Part shown: piece after piece, positions 24,149-34,999 of the stretch
How the letters are laid out: each line of letters begins with the position of its first letter
How positions within the stretch are numbered: position 1 is the stretch's first letter
Origin: Zingiber officinale
Lineage: Eukaryota; Streptophyta; Magnoliopsida; Zingiberales; Zingiberaceae
Direction: 5' to 3'
DNA: 64,000 nt
Assembly: GCF_018446385.1 (NCBI RefSeq)
Contig: NC_055991.1
Span: 116,479,794 to 116,543,793 of the forward strand
The notes under the pieces: model-generated
Database searches by the model: none
What the model saw: only the letters and a program-made list of their open reading frames with translations
Told to the model about the DNA's origin: nothing
Made by a program: the position numbers and the translations under genes

Positions 24149-25712
24149 CGATGCGTTCGCTCGGGGGGCTTTCCCCTTTCTGTCATCTCGTCTAGGCATT
24201 TCATCCGAAGAAGACCCCCTATCTCTGTGAGCTGGTACGGCTTCAGGGGTGCGGAACAGGGCTCGATGAAATGCAACGGTGGCTGGTGGCGCTTCCGCTC
24301 GACCAACAGACGCTGATGTTGCTTGCTGCTCCGGCCGCTCAGCTGTGGCTTTCTGTTTTTGCTCCACGAGCTTGGCGGCCCTTATCTCGATCAGAGCGTC
24401 GAGTTCCTCGTTCGAAAGCGTCACCGTGTGTTGTCGTCCAGCCTCGTCCATTGTTTCCGATCGGATGCAGGAGCGTTACCACAGACGGCGCCAAATTGAT
24501 CCTGTCCGAATCGCTGAACCAAAGGACGCTGGGCACGTGGCGCGCTCCTAGTCGATGGCGCACGAACCTCCGGCGATCCTGCACAGAAGTCGGGCCGGGA
24601 AGGGGTTCCCGGCGGCGACCCTCCGACGCTCAAGTCAGGTAAGCAAGTGGAAAAAGTGGCTTCGAAGCTCCTGGAATGCGTACCTCCGGCGAAATAAGAG
24701 GCTCTTTATATAGAGCGGTGAAAGAACCAATGCACGTCCACCGAGGCGCATACGTGTCCGCAGCCCATACCTCGGTATGCACCTGTCAGAAAGCTTACCT
24801 GACGCCATACTGCAACAGTCCCATCGCGCCTTCGATGGGACAACAGGACACCCCGTTGTCAGACTAGGAGTATGGCCTAGCCATACGACTTGACGGCTAT
24901 CAGAAGATGTTCCCCCTTCTTTACTGCTCATAATCCAGGGCGTCCGACCGGCTGGACAGGGAGTCCGTCCGGCCGGCCCCTCCTCCTTTTACGCGCTGGC
25001 CAGACAGCACTCACCTCGCGTCCGGCCGGACGACACTCACCTCGCGTCCGGCCTGCCGTTGACTTTGATGCACTGGGGAAATTTCCAGTAGGCGCTATGT
25101 AGGGACTGTTAGCAGTGTCATTTTCTCCTGGTTCTTCCGCTCGGCTTTTAACTACTGTTTCGACAGAGCGTCGGAACCCCGACCCGGTCAGGGCGCCTTT
25201 TACTACCGAATGTCCATTGGTCGGCCGATCGGTCTTATCCTTTTCTTCCAAGTCCGGTCGGCTCACCCTTCTCCGGCGGACCACTTGGCCCTTTGATCTC
25301 CACGTGGCGCTGACCCCTCGTTAGGAGGCCCCGGGCTCTTACCATCGGATCAATGATAATTGAAGATGAACGTGATTTAAATGCACCAATCGTGGAACAC
25401 TTTGAGGTGCCGACTCCAGATGTTGAGCCCGCAAGAGATGATGGTACTCGATTTGAAGAGTTTCTAGCTCGATACAGACAAATCAAAGACAAAGAAGCTC
25501 ATATCATCCTTCGAAATGCATTAATTGAGCATTTATGGGAACAATATAGTAATTCTGAAAGTTAAAGTCTTGTAATATTGTATTTTCAATTAAGTATCCT
25601 TGTTTGTTTTAAATATAAAATAGTAAAATATTTTATCCTAATTGTGTGTGATTTTATAATATTTTTTAAAATATATTTATGCCTGAGTAATTATATAATA
25701 AAAATAAAAATA

Positions 25713-25718
<6 letters not shown>

Positions 25719-25762
<44 letters not shown>
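25719..25762. repeat. TA dinucleotide microsatellite
   Basis: About 22 TA units in the right part of the second Harbinger. Shorter TA runs lie at about 3211-3230 and 16217-16235 in the two GST arms. Confidence 0.95.
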
Positions 25763-25765
<3 letters not shown>

Positions 25766-26006
25766 TTAGTTGGATACTAAATTTAAAAAAATTTAAAATA
25801 TCAAATATTAAGAAGTATTAATTTTAAATATAATAATTATCATATAAAAAAATTAATAAGAATTATAGAATATTCTAAAGAATATTCTTTTTTCGTGTGA
25901 TATGGTGATGATGGATTGAAGTTGAAATAGTATTTGATGTTGAAATAACACTATTTTAATATGAAAATTGCATCAAATTTGATGATGTACATTAGAGATG
26001 GTCTAA

Positions 26007-26197
26007 AGAGCATAGCTCACACAACGTGTGCACGCACAATCACTAAGTATAAAATACTGATCTCATCCCTAATAAATTTTACCTAAAAATTATAATAAAT
26101 TCGTTTTGAGAATTTAACGGTACTTTGGATATTAAAAAAATACTTTTAAAAATAAAAAACGAAGAAAGTGGCGGAAACCACGGGATTGGCTGATCTA
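26007..26197 (+). repeat. Leftover GST promoter fragment upstream of the LBD gene
   Basis: Matches the complement of the left GST promoter (about 1545-1355) up to GGGATTGGCTGA, then diverges before the GST core promoter. It is the last module of the right arm, cut off from 17805 by the Harbinger. It ends 160 bases before the LBD start codon, so it may contribute upstream elements to that gene. Confidence 0.8.
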
Positions 26198-26249
26198 ATT
26201 AATTAAGCGTGATATAATAATTAAATCAACACATTGAGAAACCCTTCGG

Positions 26250-26257
26250 TATATAAA
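26250..26257 (+). promoter_or_regulatory. TATA box of the LBD gene
   Basis: TATATAAA lies 107 bases upstream of the ATG at 26357, in AT-rich DNA just below the GST promoter remnant. Confidence 0.55.
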
Positions 26258-26356
26258 TCAACGCATCCACTTTCTTCCGCCATTCTCCGTCTCCACTCAC
26301 TTTGCCGCCCTTCCATCTTTCGGCGCCAGAAGAAGCAGAAAGGAGGGATATCGAAG

Positions 26357-27009
26357 ATGGATTCAAGGGTTTACGAGGCCACTATCGCCCCCCTTCTCCA
26401 CCTATTCCTGTTCATCCGCCGCTGCCGCTGCCGCTGCCGCTGCCCGTTTCAACGCCGCCTCCGCCTTTGTCGTCGTTGCCTTCCTTCCCAACGACAACCA
26501 CCGATATCTCTGTCTCTGTCGTGGATGATCATTCGCCGTATTCCTCCTACGAATCTGTGTCGTCCAAAGCCTGCGCCGCTTGTAGATTCCGTCGCCAGAA
26601 GTGCAACGGCGACTGCCTTCTCGCCCCGTTTTTCCCTGCGGCAGACGAAAGTAGGTTCCAAAAGGCTCACCGTCTGTTCGGCGTCAGCAAGATGAAGAAG
26701 ATCCTCGAGCCCCTCCTCCCCCGTCAACGCGCCGTCGCCATGGCGACCATGATTTACGAGTCAGAGGTCCACGCCGCCAGTTCGGACACGGGATGTCTCG
26801 ACATCATCCTCTATTTGCATAGTCAGATCGAGCGAAGAGCCGCTCATCTCGACCACCTCCGACGGTCGCTCCTCCCTTCTCCTACGCCCGCTTTGGGCAC
26901 TCTCATCGCCGGAAACGGTGAAATAATCATTCCACCTACTACTACCGGCAATCTCAAGCGCCGTTGCCAGGATCTTCCGGAGAATGATCAGAAGAAGCAG
27001 AGGAGATGA
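26357..27009 (+). CDS. LOB-domain (LBD) transcription factor, frame slip near N-terminus
   Basis: Plant-specific nuclear DNA-binding protein; family members set organ boundaries and control lateral organ, pollen or root development. The LOB domain is clear: zinc-binding C block CAACRFRRQKCNGDC (CX2CX6CX3C), GAS block through HRLFGVSKMKKIL, and a coiled coil near IILYLHSQIERRAAHLDHL. A Pro-rich stretch encoded by CCGCTG repeats precedes it. The domain frame has no upstream ATG. The best start is ATG 26357 (AAG before, G after: good context), which joins the domain frame only if one C is added to the C6 run at 26388-26393. So either one C was lost from the genome or assembly, or translation starts unusually. 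It is single-exon and ends KKQRR at TGA 27007-27009. It is closest in feel to the LBD22/27 group. Confidence 0.82.
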
Positions 27010-27255
27010 TGACATGATTGACGGAGCGTTGGCTGATTTTACCATTTGATTATTATTTTGTTCGTTATGTACTCTGTGACTGTTGTATACATTCGTTGTG
27101 ATTAATTGATGGATTGATTGATTTATTCTTGTTATTTGTGATTTTTTATGGAGATTGATTCCTTCTTTATTCACTGATAGCATGCAGTTTGAGAAAAGCC
27201 AATTAGCAATTAGTCTTCTATTGCCTGTGTTAGTTAAAATCTGAATTTAAGTGTA

Positions 27256-28675
27256 GGAAATGCTTTGGTTTCGTTCTACACTCAGTTCGGTTCTATAGAA
27301 GATGTGGCTGATGTCTTCGAGAGAATGCCTACAAAAGATGATGTATCTTGGACTGGGATGCTTAATGCGTTTATGGAATTTGGTTTGGTTGAATCTGCTG
27401 TTCAGGTTTTTGATCAAATGCCTGAGAGGAATTGTGTGACTTATAATGCTCTTTTAGCTGGTTTTTGTCATAATAGAGAAGGTTCTCGAGGTCTAGAAAT
27501 TTTTCAGTTGATGTTGCTAAATGGCTTGGAATTTCAGATTTTACGCTGACTAGTGCTATGAACGCTTGTGCCTTGGTCACTGATATGAAGAAGAGTGAGC
27601 AGATTCATGCTTTCTTGATTAAATCTGGCTGCAAATTGAGTGCTTGGATTGAAGCTGCTTTACTTGATATGTGTTCTAAATGTGGTAGGATTCATGATGC
27701 TCGGGAGATGTTTACAAGTTTGGTCCATGAAGAGAACTTTCAGCTGGCTTGGACTTCTCTAATGTGTGCCTATTCTAGAAACGGGCAGCATAATGAAGCT
27801 TTGTCTCTTTTCCAACTAGGGATAGTGAGAAATGACCTAATGATTATGGATGAATTCTCGTACTCTCAGCAGTCCTTGCATTATGTGGTACCTTAGGTTT
27901 TGCAGAAATGGGGCAGCAAATTCACTGTGTCATTGTTAAGTCTGGTGTATTATCTGATCTAGAAGTTGGGAATGCTCTGTTCAGTATGTATGCTAAGTGT
28001 GGGAACTTGGAAGATTCCATTACTCTCTTTAGCCAAATGCCTCAGCATGACATTGTGTCATGGAGCACATTACTAACAGCTCATCTTCTTCACCGACAGG
28101 GAGATAATGCTTTGGATGCATGGCAAAGGATGGAAAACTTTGGCGTGATGCCCGATGGTATCACCTTTCTCTTGATTATTTCAGCATGTAGATATACTAG
28201 CTCAAACTCCATTGAGACCAGACACAGACTATTTCAATTGATGGAGAACTCTTACAGCATTACTCCGACATCAGAACACTACTCGGCCATGGTAGATGTT
28301 TTGTGTTATTGGGGTTCCTTTGCTGAAGCGGAGCATCTGATACAGAACATGCCCTTGAAACCTGGCACATCAGTTTGGCGAGCTTTGCTTGATAGTTGTA
28401 GGTTGAGATCAAATGTGAGCTTAGGGAGACAGGCGGTGCAATCCCTTCTGGCATCTGAACCTCAAGATCCATCTACATATGTTCTCGTTGCAAATCTTTA
28501 TTCGGCTTCTGGGAGGTGGCATTGCTCAGAAAAGGTGAGGCAGGAAGTGCAAGAAAAGGGCCTGCGGAAGATCCCTGTAAGAAGTTGGATTATTCATCAG
28601 AATGAAGTGCATTCGTTCTATGCGAGAGATAGATCACATTCACAATCGAAAGACATCTATTTATTCGTTCATTGA
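27256..28675 (+). pseudogene. Truncated PPR gene copy (EMB175/At5g03800-like)
   Basis: PLS-class pentatricopeptide repeat protein fragment; intact relatives bind organelle RNA. Homology starts mid-protein at GNALVSFYTQFGS and continues over several repeats (VFERMPTKDDVSWTGML, AVQVFDQMPERNCVTYNAL, GNALFSMYAKCGNLEDS). It then reaches an E-type tail (SWIIHQNEVHSFYARDRSH) and stops at SKDIYLFVH without the DYW domain. The N-terminal half is missing. Two single-base slips break the frame: near 27533 (in LNGLEF/SDFTLT) and near 27865 (in FSYS/AVLALCG). The order of repeats matches Arabidopsis EMB175 as I remember it. It is a truncated duplicate with the functional gene elsewhere. Confidence 0.88.
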
Positions 28676-31060
28676 ACCATAGCTGTACTTTTATTCATTT
28701 ACCATAAAATAAGCTCTAGCCCATAGTTAGCTCAAGTATGCTTCTTCACAACAGCCAGAAGTTACCAAGAAGAATAACTTCCGAACCTTATTCCTTTTGT
28801 TAATCCCATTTACCCATCAGGAAAAGTTACCCATTGAACAACCACAAGGAATACTCTTGCAACATCTTGCAAAAGTTACAACAAAACACCAATCAAAATG
28901 GTCAAACCTCTATCTCGAAGTACTTATCTGCCTATATGCAATAGAGAGCTGTACTACTTCTGTAGGCTCCAGTCCTGTAAAAGTCGGAGAATTAGTGATA
29001 CATGAGGCAAATATGGGGGAGAAATTAGTTACTAGTAAAAGAGTAACTAAGCAGAAACTAGTAAAGTCATGTTTCTACTTTGACGCATTATTGGATCTTG
29101 TTGAATTCTATATGTTCTCAATGTATCTGTCTCCCATCAGCAAAAAAATATAAACCGGTGCAACACACTCAGGTTTGTTCATGTCTTTTCAGAACCCAAA
29201 ACACAATTTTGGATTGCTTCATCTGATATATAAGACCAAGAAAAAAAAACTCTAGTTCTTACTAGGAAAAGAGAATATGCTCATCTTAGATGTGTGAAAG
29301 AAATGAATTTGGGATTGTTAAAGTTTGGCATCAAAGTGATGGCACTAACACTTTGTCCTCTTCAGAAACCAAATGCACGAAAGCATGCATGGCTTTTAGT
29401 GGCTCTTCTACATCACCACTGAAAGCCACAGCCACTAAGTGACCCATTTAGAAGAGCCAAATGGTGACGGTCCCTTTTTGTCATGGATTGAGACAATGGC
29501 AGATGGTAAGCATAGGACACTCGACATGGCAAAAAGGAGGCATATTTGTGCAATGAACCAACCCTTCGAGCATATTCTGCTGAAGCAAATTAAAAGCTGA
29601 AAGCTACATCTAGCTTCCATTCAATGATATACATCATCAATTAGCTTGGAAGAAGATAACTTTCAAGAGGTTGATTGAAGTCACTAACTTGCAGGGAAGT
29701 GATGATAGAACTTATTCTTCTAAGCTTCTTGAGAACAAGTTAACCCTCTCTTTAAACTACCTTTTCTAATTTCTTTTCCTGGTTGGTAAAGAAATTTTCA
29801 TTTATCTATAATAAAAAAAAATGAAGTTGCTTAGGGTGGATGATTAGCATAACTCCTAGTATTGGAATGGATACTTTCTTCTACAAATACCCACTGGCTT
29901 TTTTAGCTCTGTAATTAAATTTCTCAAGCAGCACAAAAGGATAATTAATAGGCAATATAAAGCATCTAAAACATTGTCCAAAGGAGTACTCAAGCATCCA
30001 CCAAAACCACTATTTAGACACCAATTATATATTCCATCAAATAGTCAATCAAATTATATAATGCTTCGCTTCATTGTCATGGAGGCTATTACTTGCTTGA
30101 AGACTCAACTGCTAATGCATGCCAAGCCAAGGAAAGTGTCTTTATTTGATTAGGTCAAAAGGCCTGGCCTTATATTCTACTGTATACCTCTCGGTACATA
30201 TCATTTATGGAACATTTACTGAGATGTATCAAAGTTTGATGAGGTTCATATTTTCTTTAAAAAAACTAGAAATTATTATGATGTTCAATACTCCATTAGC
30301 AACCTTTCAATTCAACAAATTAATTAATTGTGCTGCAAATCAGGCACAATTGGATAAAATATTTCATAGGTAATGTATGGAGAGCAAAGTGAAAATATAA
30401 AATATTTTAACAAGATGATTGGGATAATTGACTAAAACATTAACTTGAAATTTTTAATATCAATCTTGTGACCTTGCACTGATAAAGGCAGATCCTTGCA
30501 AAAATAAAATAAGTTACATTAACAACTATTCAGCTGTGGAGATTATTGTATTAGTGAAAAATAAAATAAAATGCATTAGTTCTCTCTTTTTTTTTTACGA
30601 ATTAATTGACAGAGAGCAGTATTTGGAGTTCGCTAATTGTCAATAGTTTGGAAGTTGACAGCCTCAATAATTGCAGACCTCAACAAGATTCCAAGCTTAA
30701 TAAATCTCCATTTAATCCCTGTCAAATCACACACCGATACAATAACTTTGCCTGGACCTGAACTGAAGCAATTAAACCTGTGTAAAAATTGAAGTCTCAG
30801 TCTCACACAGTGAGTGTGAATAATGCACCACGATCTTATTTCTCTGGCTTTAAAATGTGTGCTCAGCCCTTGAATACTGTGCACCGACGGCAGTAATGGC
30901 GGCAATGGAATGAATGGTTTCCTTCCCTTGAGCTGTGATAAATTTAGCCGAGACAGGAGAAAGGTTGAAGAAGAAGAAGAAGAAGAAGAAGAGGAGGCCG
31001 CGAGGGCCCAACAATATGATACGTGTAAGGATATGATTCCCGGGCAAAAAGTAGCCACAT
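28676..31060. other. Intergenic stretch, no gene seen
   Basis: Only short, low-complexity frames on both strands. A GAA/TTC microsatellite (30967-30993) creates the poly-Ser frame on the minus strand. A small inverted repeat around TGGCTCTTCTA and TAGAAGAGCCA (about 29400-29460) is the only structure noted. Confidence 0.6.
30967..30993. repeat. GAA microsatellite
   Basis: About nine GAA/GAG triplets, about 660 bases upstream of the FLZ start codon. Confidence 0.9.
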
Positions 31061-31075
31061 CACATGGGATTGCTC

Positions 31076-31083
31076 TTTAAATA
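31076..31083 (+). promoter_or_regulatory. Possible TATA box of the FLZ gene
   Basis: TTTAAATA is followed by a GC-rich segment and a long leader of about 550 bases. It is plausible but supported only by position and composition. Confidence 0.35.
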
Positions 31084-31653
31084 CGCACCCTTTTCCGGAA
31101 GAGCGCCATGGCCTCCACCACCAGGGCTGCATGCCTCGACCTTGGATTTTGATATGCTGCTTTCGCGGAGAGCGATCGAGGGAGGGGAAAGGCGCGATCT
31201 TGATGGGTTTTCTCTGGTCAATTTTGGAGTTTTAAGATTCAAGTTCGACCTTTTTCGTTCTTTTTTGGGTCAAGCCGATTTAGGGTTTAACTGGGGTCAA
31301 CTGGGATCGAGCGAGAACGCAGTGTTCTGTTCTTGCTCCAACAATGGATTTCCTAAAAAGTGTTCCTTTGATCTGAAAAGATTGAAGGAAGTGGCGTACT
31401 GTGAACAATCTGTTCGTGTTTTTCGTCGTCTTGTTTAAATTTCCAATCTTTTTGATCGTTCAAAGTTGCGCAGCAGCGGACAAGAAGATTTCAGTACCAA
31501 GCCCTCGGTCTGTTCGTCGTTTTTTCTCTTTTTGAAAGAAAACTCTCTGTTTTCTCTGTTGAATCCCTCTTTTTCTCACTGTTTGAAGCTTTCATGGCAT
31601 CAAGGGTTTGGCGAACGCTATGCTGAGGAAGAAATCGGTGAAAGCAAGCCCTA

Positions 31654-33292
31654 ATGTCTGATCCCCACTCTTCCAATAGCAGCTGCTGCAACAAGTCCAG
31701 AGCTTTCTCAATCTTCTCCTCTCCAAGGCTCTTTGTGGGTGTCTCCTCACGTAGCTCCTCGGACTCCGAGGCCACCATGAGCCCGACCTCCCTACTCGAG
31801 ACCAAGAGCTTGCCCTCGATCGGGCGCCAGCTCCTCTCCGATGCTACCAAATCCAGTGGCACAGAGAGCAAACTACATGCTCGATCATTTGGCGACACTG
31901 ACGCCGTCGGGCTCAGCATCATCGACGCTCTCAACGAGGAGAAATCTACTAAAGCTTTCCCCAATTCGGAGAGCAGAAGGGTGGTGTTTGGGTCGCTTCT
32001 CAAGGTCCAAATTCCTTCCCTTTGCCCCGGCTCAATGTCGCCAGTCGGATCCCCGATAGAGTTTGGCGTCAAGAACAAAGAATCCCAACTAGCTCTGCTC
32101 TCCTCCCCTGCCCAGAGTTCTCTAGGCTTGGAGATGACGACTTCTTCTTCTTGTAGGGTCTTTGCCAGGAGCATCTCTATGAGTGAGATGGAACTCTCGG
32201 AGGACTACACTTGTGTGATATCTCATGGTCCAAATCCAAGAACCACTCACATTTTTGACAATTGTGTAGTGGAGAGCTGTGGGGATGGGTTCACTGCTTC
32301 CATCGAAACCAACAGCTCTACACCGACTGATCGCCGAGGCCATCTTACCAATGATTTCTTGAGCTTCTACTATGCATGCAAGAAGGATCTTGGGCAAGGG
32401 AATGACACCTTCATATACAGGTTTGCATGCTCTCCTATTGCAGGTTAAACTTACATTTATATTAGATTATAGATTCAAATCTTGTAAAAATTTCTTCTCT
32501 TTAGGTACTATGTTTTTTTATGCTACAGCAATAATAGCTTTTAGAAAATACATATAGAAGCTTAAAGCTTCTAAATGACAGGCAATCTGATTAATTTTAA
32601 CATGATTTCAAGCACCTGTTATCATTTCAAGATTTGCCTTTAAAAAATAACCTATAGTTGTTTGTGTTGTGACCATTACCAAGTCCTTTTCTCCTTCAGT
32701 TAGGCGACAATCAGGCATTGATTGACTCAATATTGCTGAGGTTTAATCATTCCTCTGGAGAGGTTGGTTTTCGTTCCTTGTCTCATTTAGCAGACAATAT
32801 TCCACTGGTTATTGTTATTATGTTGGAACCATGTTCAGGATTCCATTCACCAGGTCCTGTCTATGCCATTGTTACTGGGACCTCATGTCGTCGGTGTTCA
32901 CTGCTGAGGTCCCCCAATGGCTGCTTTCGTGATCCATGAAAAGTCGAATCAATCTGATGTCTTCATGCCCTCAAGTTAGGGTTACTTCACCTGGATTTGC
33001 TTGGGAAAATGACCTACCATGTGTCCCCTCTACTGGAGAATTTCTTACTATGGTTTTAAAAAATGATTCCTACATTATGTAACAATTAAAACAGTGATTC
33101 AGTAACATTCAGTAGTCGAACTCAGATAGATAAAAAGACTTGCGGTGCTTGAATTTCATTGATTTAGTATGTTTCCTTCATATTGTTATATGTAATATCA
33201 GACATTTGTTTCGTCTCTTCTCTTTCAGAGGTGAGAAAGCATCCTGCAGCAGTGAGTGCCACAAGAAGGAAGAGTCATTAGTTGAGATATAA
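31654..33292 (+). CDS. FCS-like zinc finger (FLZ, DUF581) protein
   Basis: FLZ proteins are plant adaptors that bind the SnRK1 energy-sensing kinase. Exon 1 is 31654-32420, the intron 32421-33228 is GT-AG, and exon 2 is 33229-33292; the product is 276 residues. Conserved segments are FSSPRLFVG near the N-terminus, SEMELSEDYTCVISHGPNP, TTHIFDNCVVESCGDGF and the FLZ finger FLSFYYACKKDLGQG...IYR plus GEKASCSSEC across the intron; the Cys pairs are intact (CXXC split by exon junction). Relatives start MLRKRSR. Here ATG 31620 gives MLRKKSV but then shifts frame at the AAA run 31641-31643. Removing one A would read on as KQALMSDP into this frame. As written, translation would start at 31654, with a 14-codon upstream ORF overlapping it. 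The C-terminus (KKEESLVEI) is shorter than usual. Confidence 0.88.
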
Positions 33293-34740
33293 TTTGCCCA
33301 CAATCTAGTTGAGCATACCCTTGTTTCGCTGCAATTCTTTCAGCGGCTATGGATTCTGATCCTACACGATGAAGCTGATCTAAAGTGTGCTGTAGCCTTT
33401 TTGTTAAAATTTTGCTTTCAGGGATGAAATCTAGTGAGGTTTAGAGAAGATTATGTCGAAGCTAAGGTTGGGCTCAGTAGCTAGCATAGTTTTTGACAGA
33501 GAGAGCTCTATTTAAGGGTTACTTTCATCTGTTAACCAGTCTTGCTGTTACAATGAGGAGACAATAATGAATTAAATATGATATTCTCAATCTTTTCTGT
33601 TCTATGTTTTCTTGTTATTGCAGGATTATGTTATGTTATCTTTTCTGTTAATCAGTTTTGCAATTTTATTCATAGTCTATTTGATTCAGTGACTCCTGCT
33701 TCACAGGCTCTGTTTGTTCACTGTCGAGGGGACCAACTCTTCCTGCAGCATTGAATCACAGAGCATTTGTTCTTATCCATCACAGGTGAGGTAATCCTAA
33801 TCGATCATAATTCTCATAGATATTAGAAAAGGATAATTTATGATGTGTTTGTTAGTTTGACCTTGTGCGTATCTGCACTGAGATGTCTAAGAACATGATT
33901 TCATAGAACAATTACCTAGAACAGCTTCAGTAAAAACTTACTGTTCATAGCAGTTAGTGCAGTGCGGCATTCAACCATACCTCCTCTTTCTAGCCGCTCC
34001 TGGAATCCATGGCGGCGATTCGACCGACTGTTCGATCGATGAGGAACTAAAGAAACCAGTCGCGAATCCCGCTCTGATGCTCAATCAATCGCCATAACTC
34101 GCTTCCAGCTTGGTGAACACCGTCAGGTCTAGCGGCGATGTAAGAAATTAAACTGTCCTCCCAGAGTAAAACTCTCAACAATCCCTACTTTATTAAAGAA
34201 AAGGGCAAAGGAGCAAACAAGACCCGATCGGATTGGGGCAAAGGAGCAAAAAAGACCCGATCTTTCAATCCGATCGCTTTAATGCTAGGTCCAGACAATC
34301 GAACTCCGGCTGACAATTCAATTGACTATCGATCGGCACAGCTTTAGGGTTTAGGAGTTGTGTAGGTGCCGCCGAATTCGTTGACTGATCCAAAGCGTCG
34401 CCTCACCGGAGCCTTCTGCCTTCCAATCGCCTTGTTTGCCCACTTCCAAGTCGTAAATGAGTTTTGCCATGACTGCTTTTAATTGAAGGCATCACGATGG
34501 TCAAAATCCAACTTTTCCTCTGAGAACAAGCAAAGTGAAAAATTAAGTACGATTTGTGGAAAATGGAAATACGAATGCCTTGTTTGAAACAGTAGTGTTG
34601 TAAACGTAAAGAGAAAACAAACTACAGAGATGAGGATGAGACTCTCCGATTGTGAAGTAAATGATGAGCTCCTGAGGCATATTCACATAAAGAAATTGTA
34701 CTATCGAGAAGCGCATGGATCATAATTTATAATTTTCTTG
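33293..34740. other. FLZ 3' region and intergenic DNA, no further gene seen
   Basis: Probably includes the FLZ 3' UTR to about 33.6 kb. Stretches near 33960-34450 are GC-richer but without a sustained frame. A short direct repeat containing GGGCAAAGGAGCAAA lies at 34203-34260. Confidence 0.5.
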
Positions 34741-34951
34741 TCTCCTCGGATGAGTCTAGTGGTTAGCACATAAGATGTTGTCATCAATAAGGTCTGGGGT
34801 TCAAATCTCAGTAAAATCGAGGTAAATGCCTCTCTTATGTGCTAGTCACTATTTCAAAGGCTAGTAGCCACCCGTGATTTACCTCCTCCGTGTTGGTCAT
34901 GGGATGGATTGACGGGGTGCTGGGGGCAAACGTATTCACCTTTTGTCACCA
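34741..34951 (+). mobile_element. tRNA-derived SINE with target duplication
   Basis: Pol III promoter boxes are visible: a box A-like GAGTCTAGTGGTTAG at about 34752 and a box B-like GGGGTTCAAATCTC at about 34786. A roughly 19-bp target duplication (34722-34740 and 34952-34970) differs at two positions, which implies moderate age. There is no coding capacity. Confidence 0.85.
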
Positions 34952-34999
34952 ATAATTTATAGTTTCCTTGAGAGGTATCCGGTTATAGCGAGACTCAAA

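Larger units (their letters stand above)
19167..25352 (-). mobile_element. LTR retrotransposon, gypsy-type, non-autonomous, young (fossil)
   Basis: The element is 6186 bp, bounded by the 5-bp duplication ATGAT (19162-19166, 25353-25357). LTRs lie at 19167-20040 and 24497-25352, each starting TGATCC and ending GGATCA. On the minus strand a TGGCGCC primer-site motif (24487-24493) follows the LTR, so the element points left. A short gag-like frame lies at 24451-24116, a block of 63-bp tandem repeats follows, and a long frame on the opposite strand lies at 20635-22829. I recognise no pol domains, so it looks like a non-autonomous member. The LTRs differ at roughly 2% of sites by hand count, suggesting insertion under a million years ago at usual plant rates. 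Confidence 0.9.
18157..25565 (+). pseudogene. Harbinger transposase (plant transposon protein family), split by LTR element
   Basis: The reading frame starts by about 18157 (segment NEGSNKSRHRGSIPGDK) and continues through RNLFNDYFAENALY to GSLDCMHWR at 18690. It resumes at QNCPTAWAGQYSGRSG and runs to ACRKDVERAFGVLQSRF and HNMI at 19166. After the nested element it resumes at 25358 (EDERDLNAPI) and ends EHLWEQYSNSES at 25565. DDE residues: Asp in GSLDCMHW, Asp in YYLADGIYP, Glu in DVERAFGVLQ. There is one in-frame TGA at 18691-18693, where the family has Trp, consistent with a G-to-A change. Otherwise the frame is well kept, so this copy decayed recently or was maintained until recently. No ORF1 partner is present. 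Confidence 0.9.
17806..26003 (+). mobile_element. Second PIF/Harbinger element, interrupted by an LTR element
   Basis: The ends are GGGCATCTCCAAT and the complement of GACCATCTCTAAT, flanked by TAA at 17803-17805 and 26004-26006. The left GST arm shows the empty site. Without the nested LTR element it is about 2.0 kb and carries one transposase gene. 25566-25990 is AT-rich with a long TA microsatellite and no gene. The family differs in sequence from the 6575 element. Confidence 0.9.

Noticed and set aside
26234-26695. 153-codon frame overlapping the LBD gene
   Set aside because: Out of frame with the clear LOB domain and rich in Arg/Cys from CCGCTG repeats; only its ATG at 26357 is kept as the probable start.
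30633-31058. Minus-strand frame with a poly-Ser run
   Set aside because: The run comes from a GAA microsatellite. No domain or splice support.
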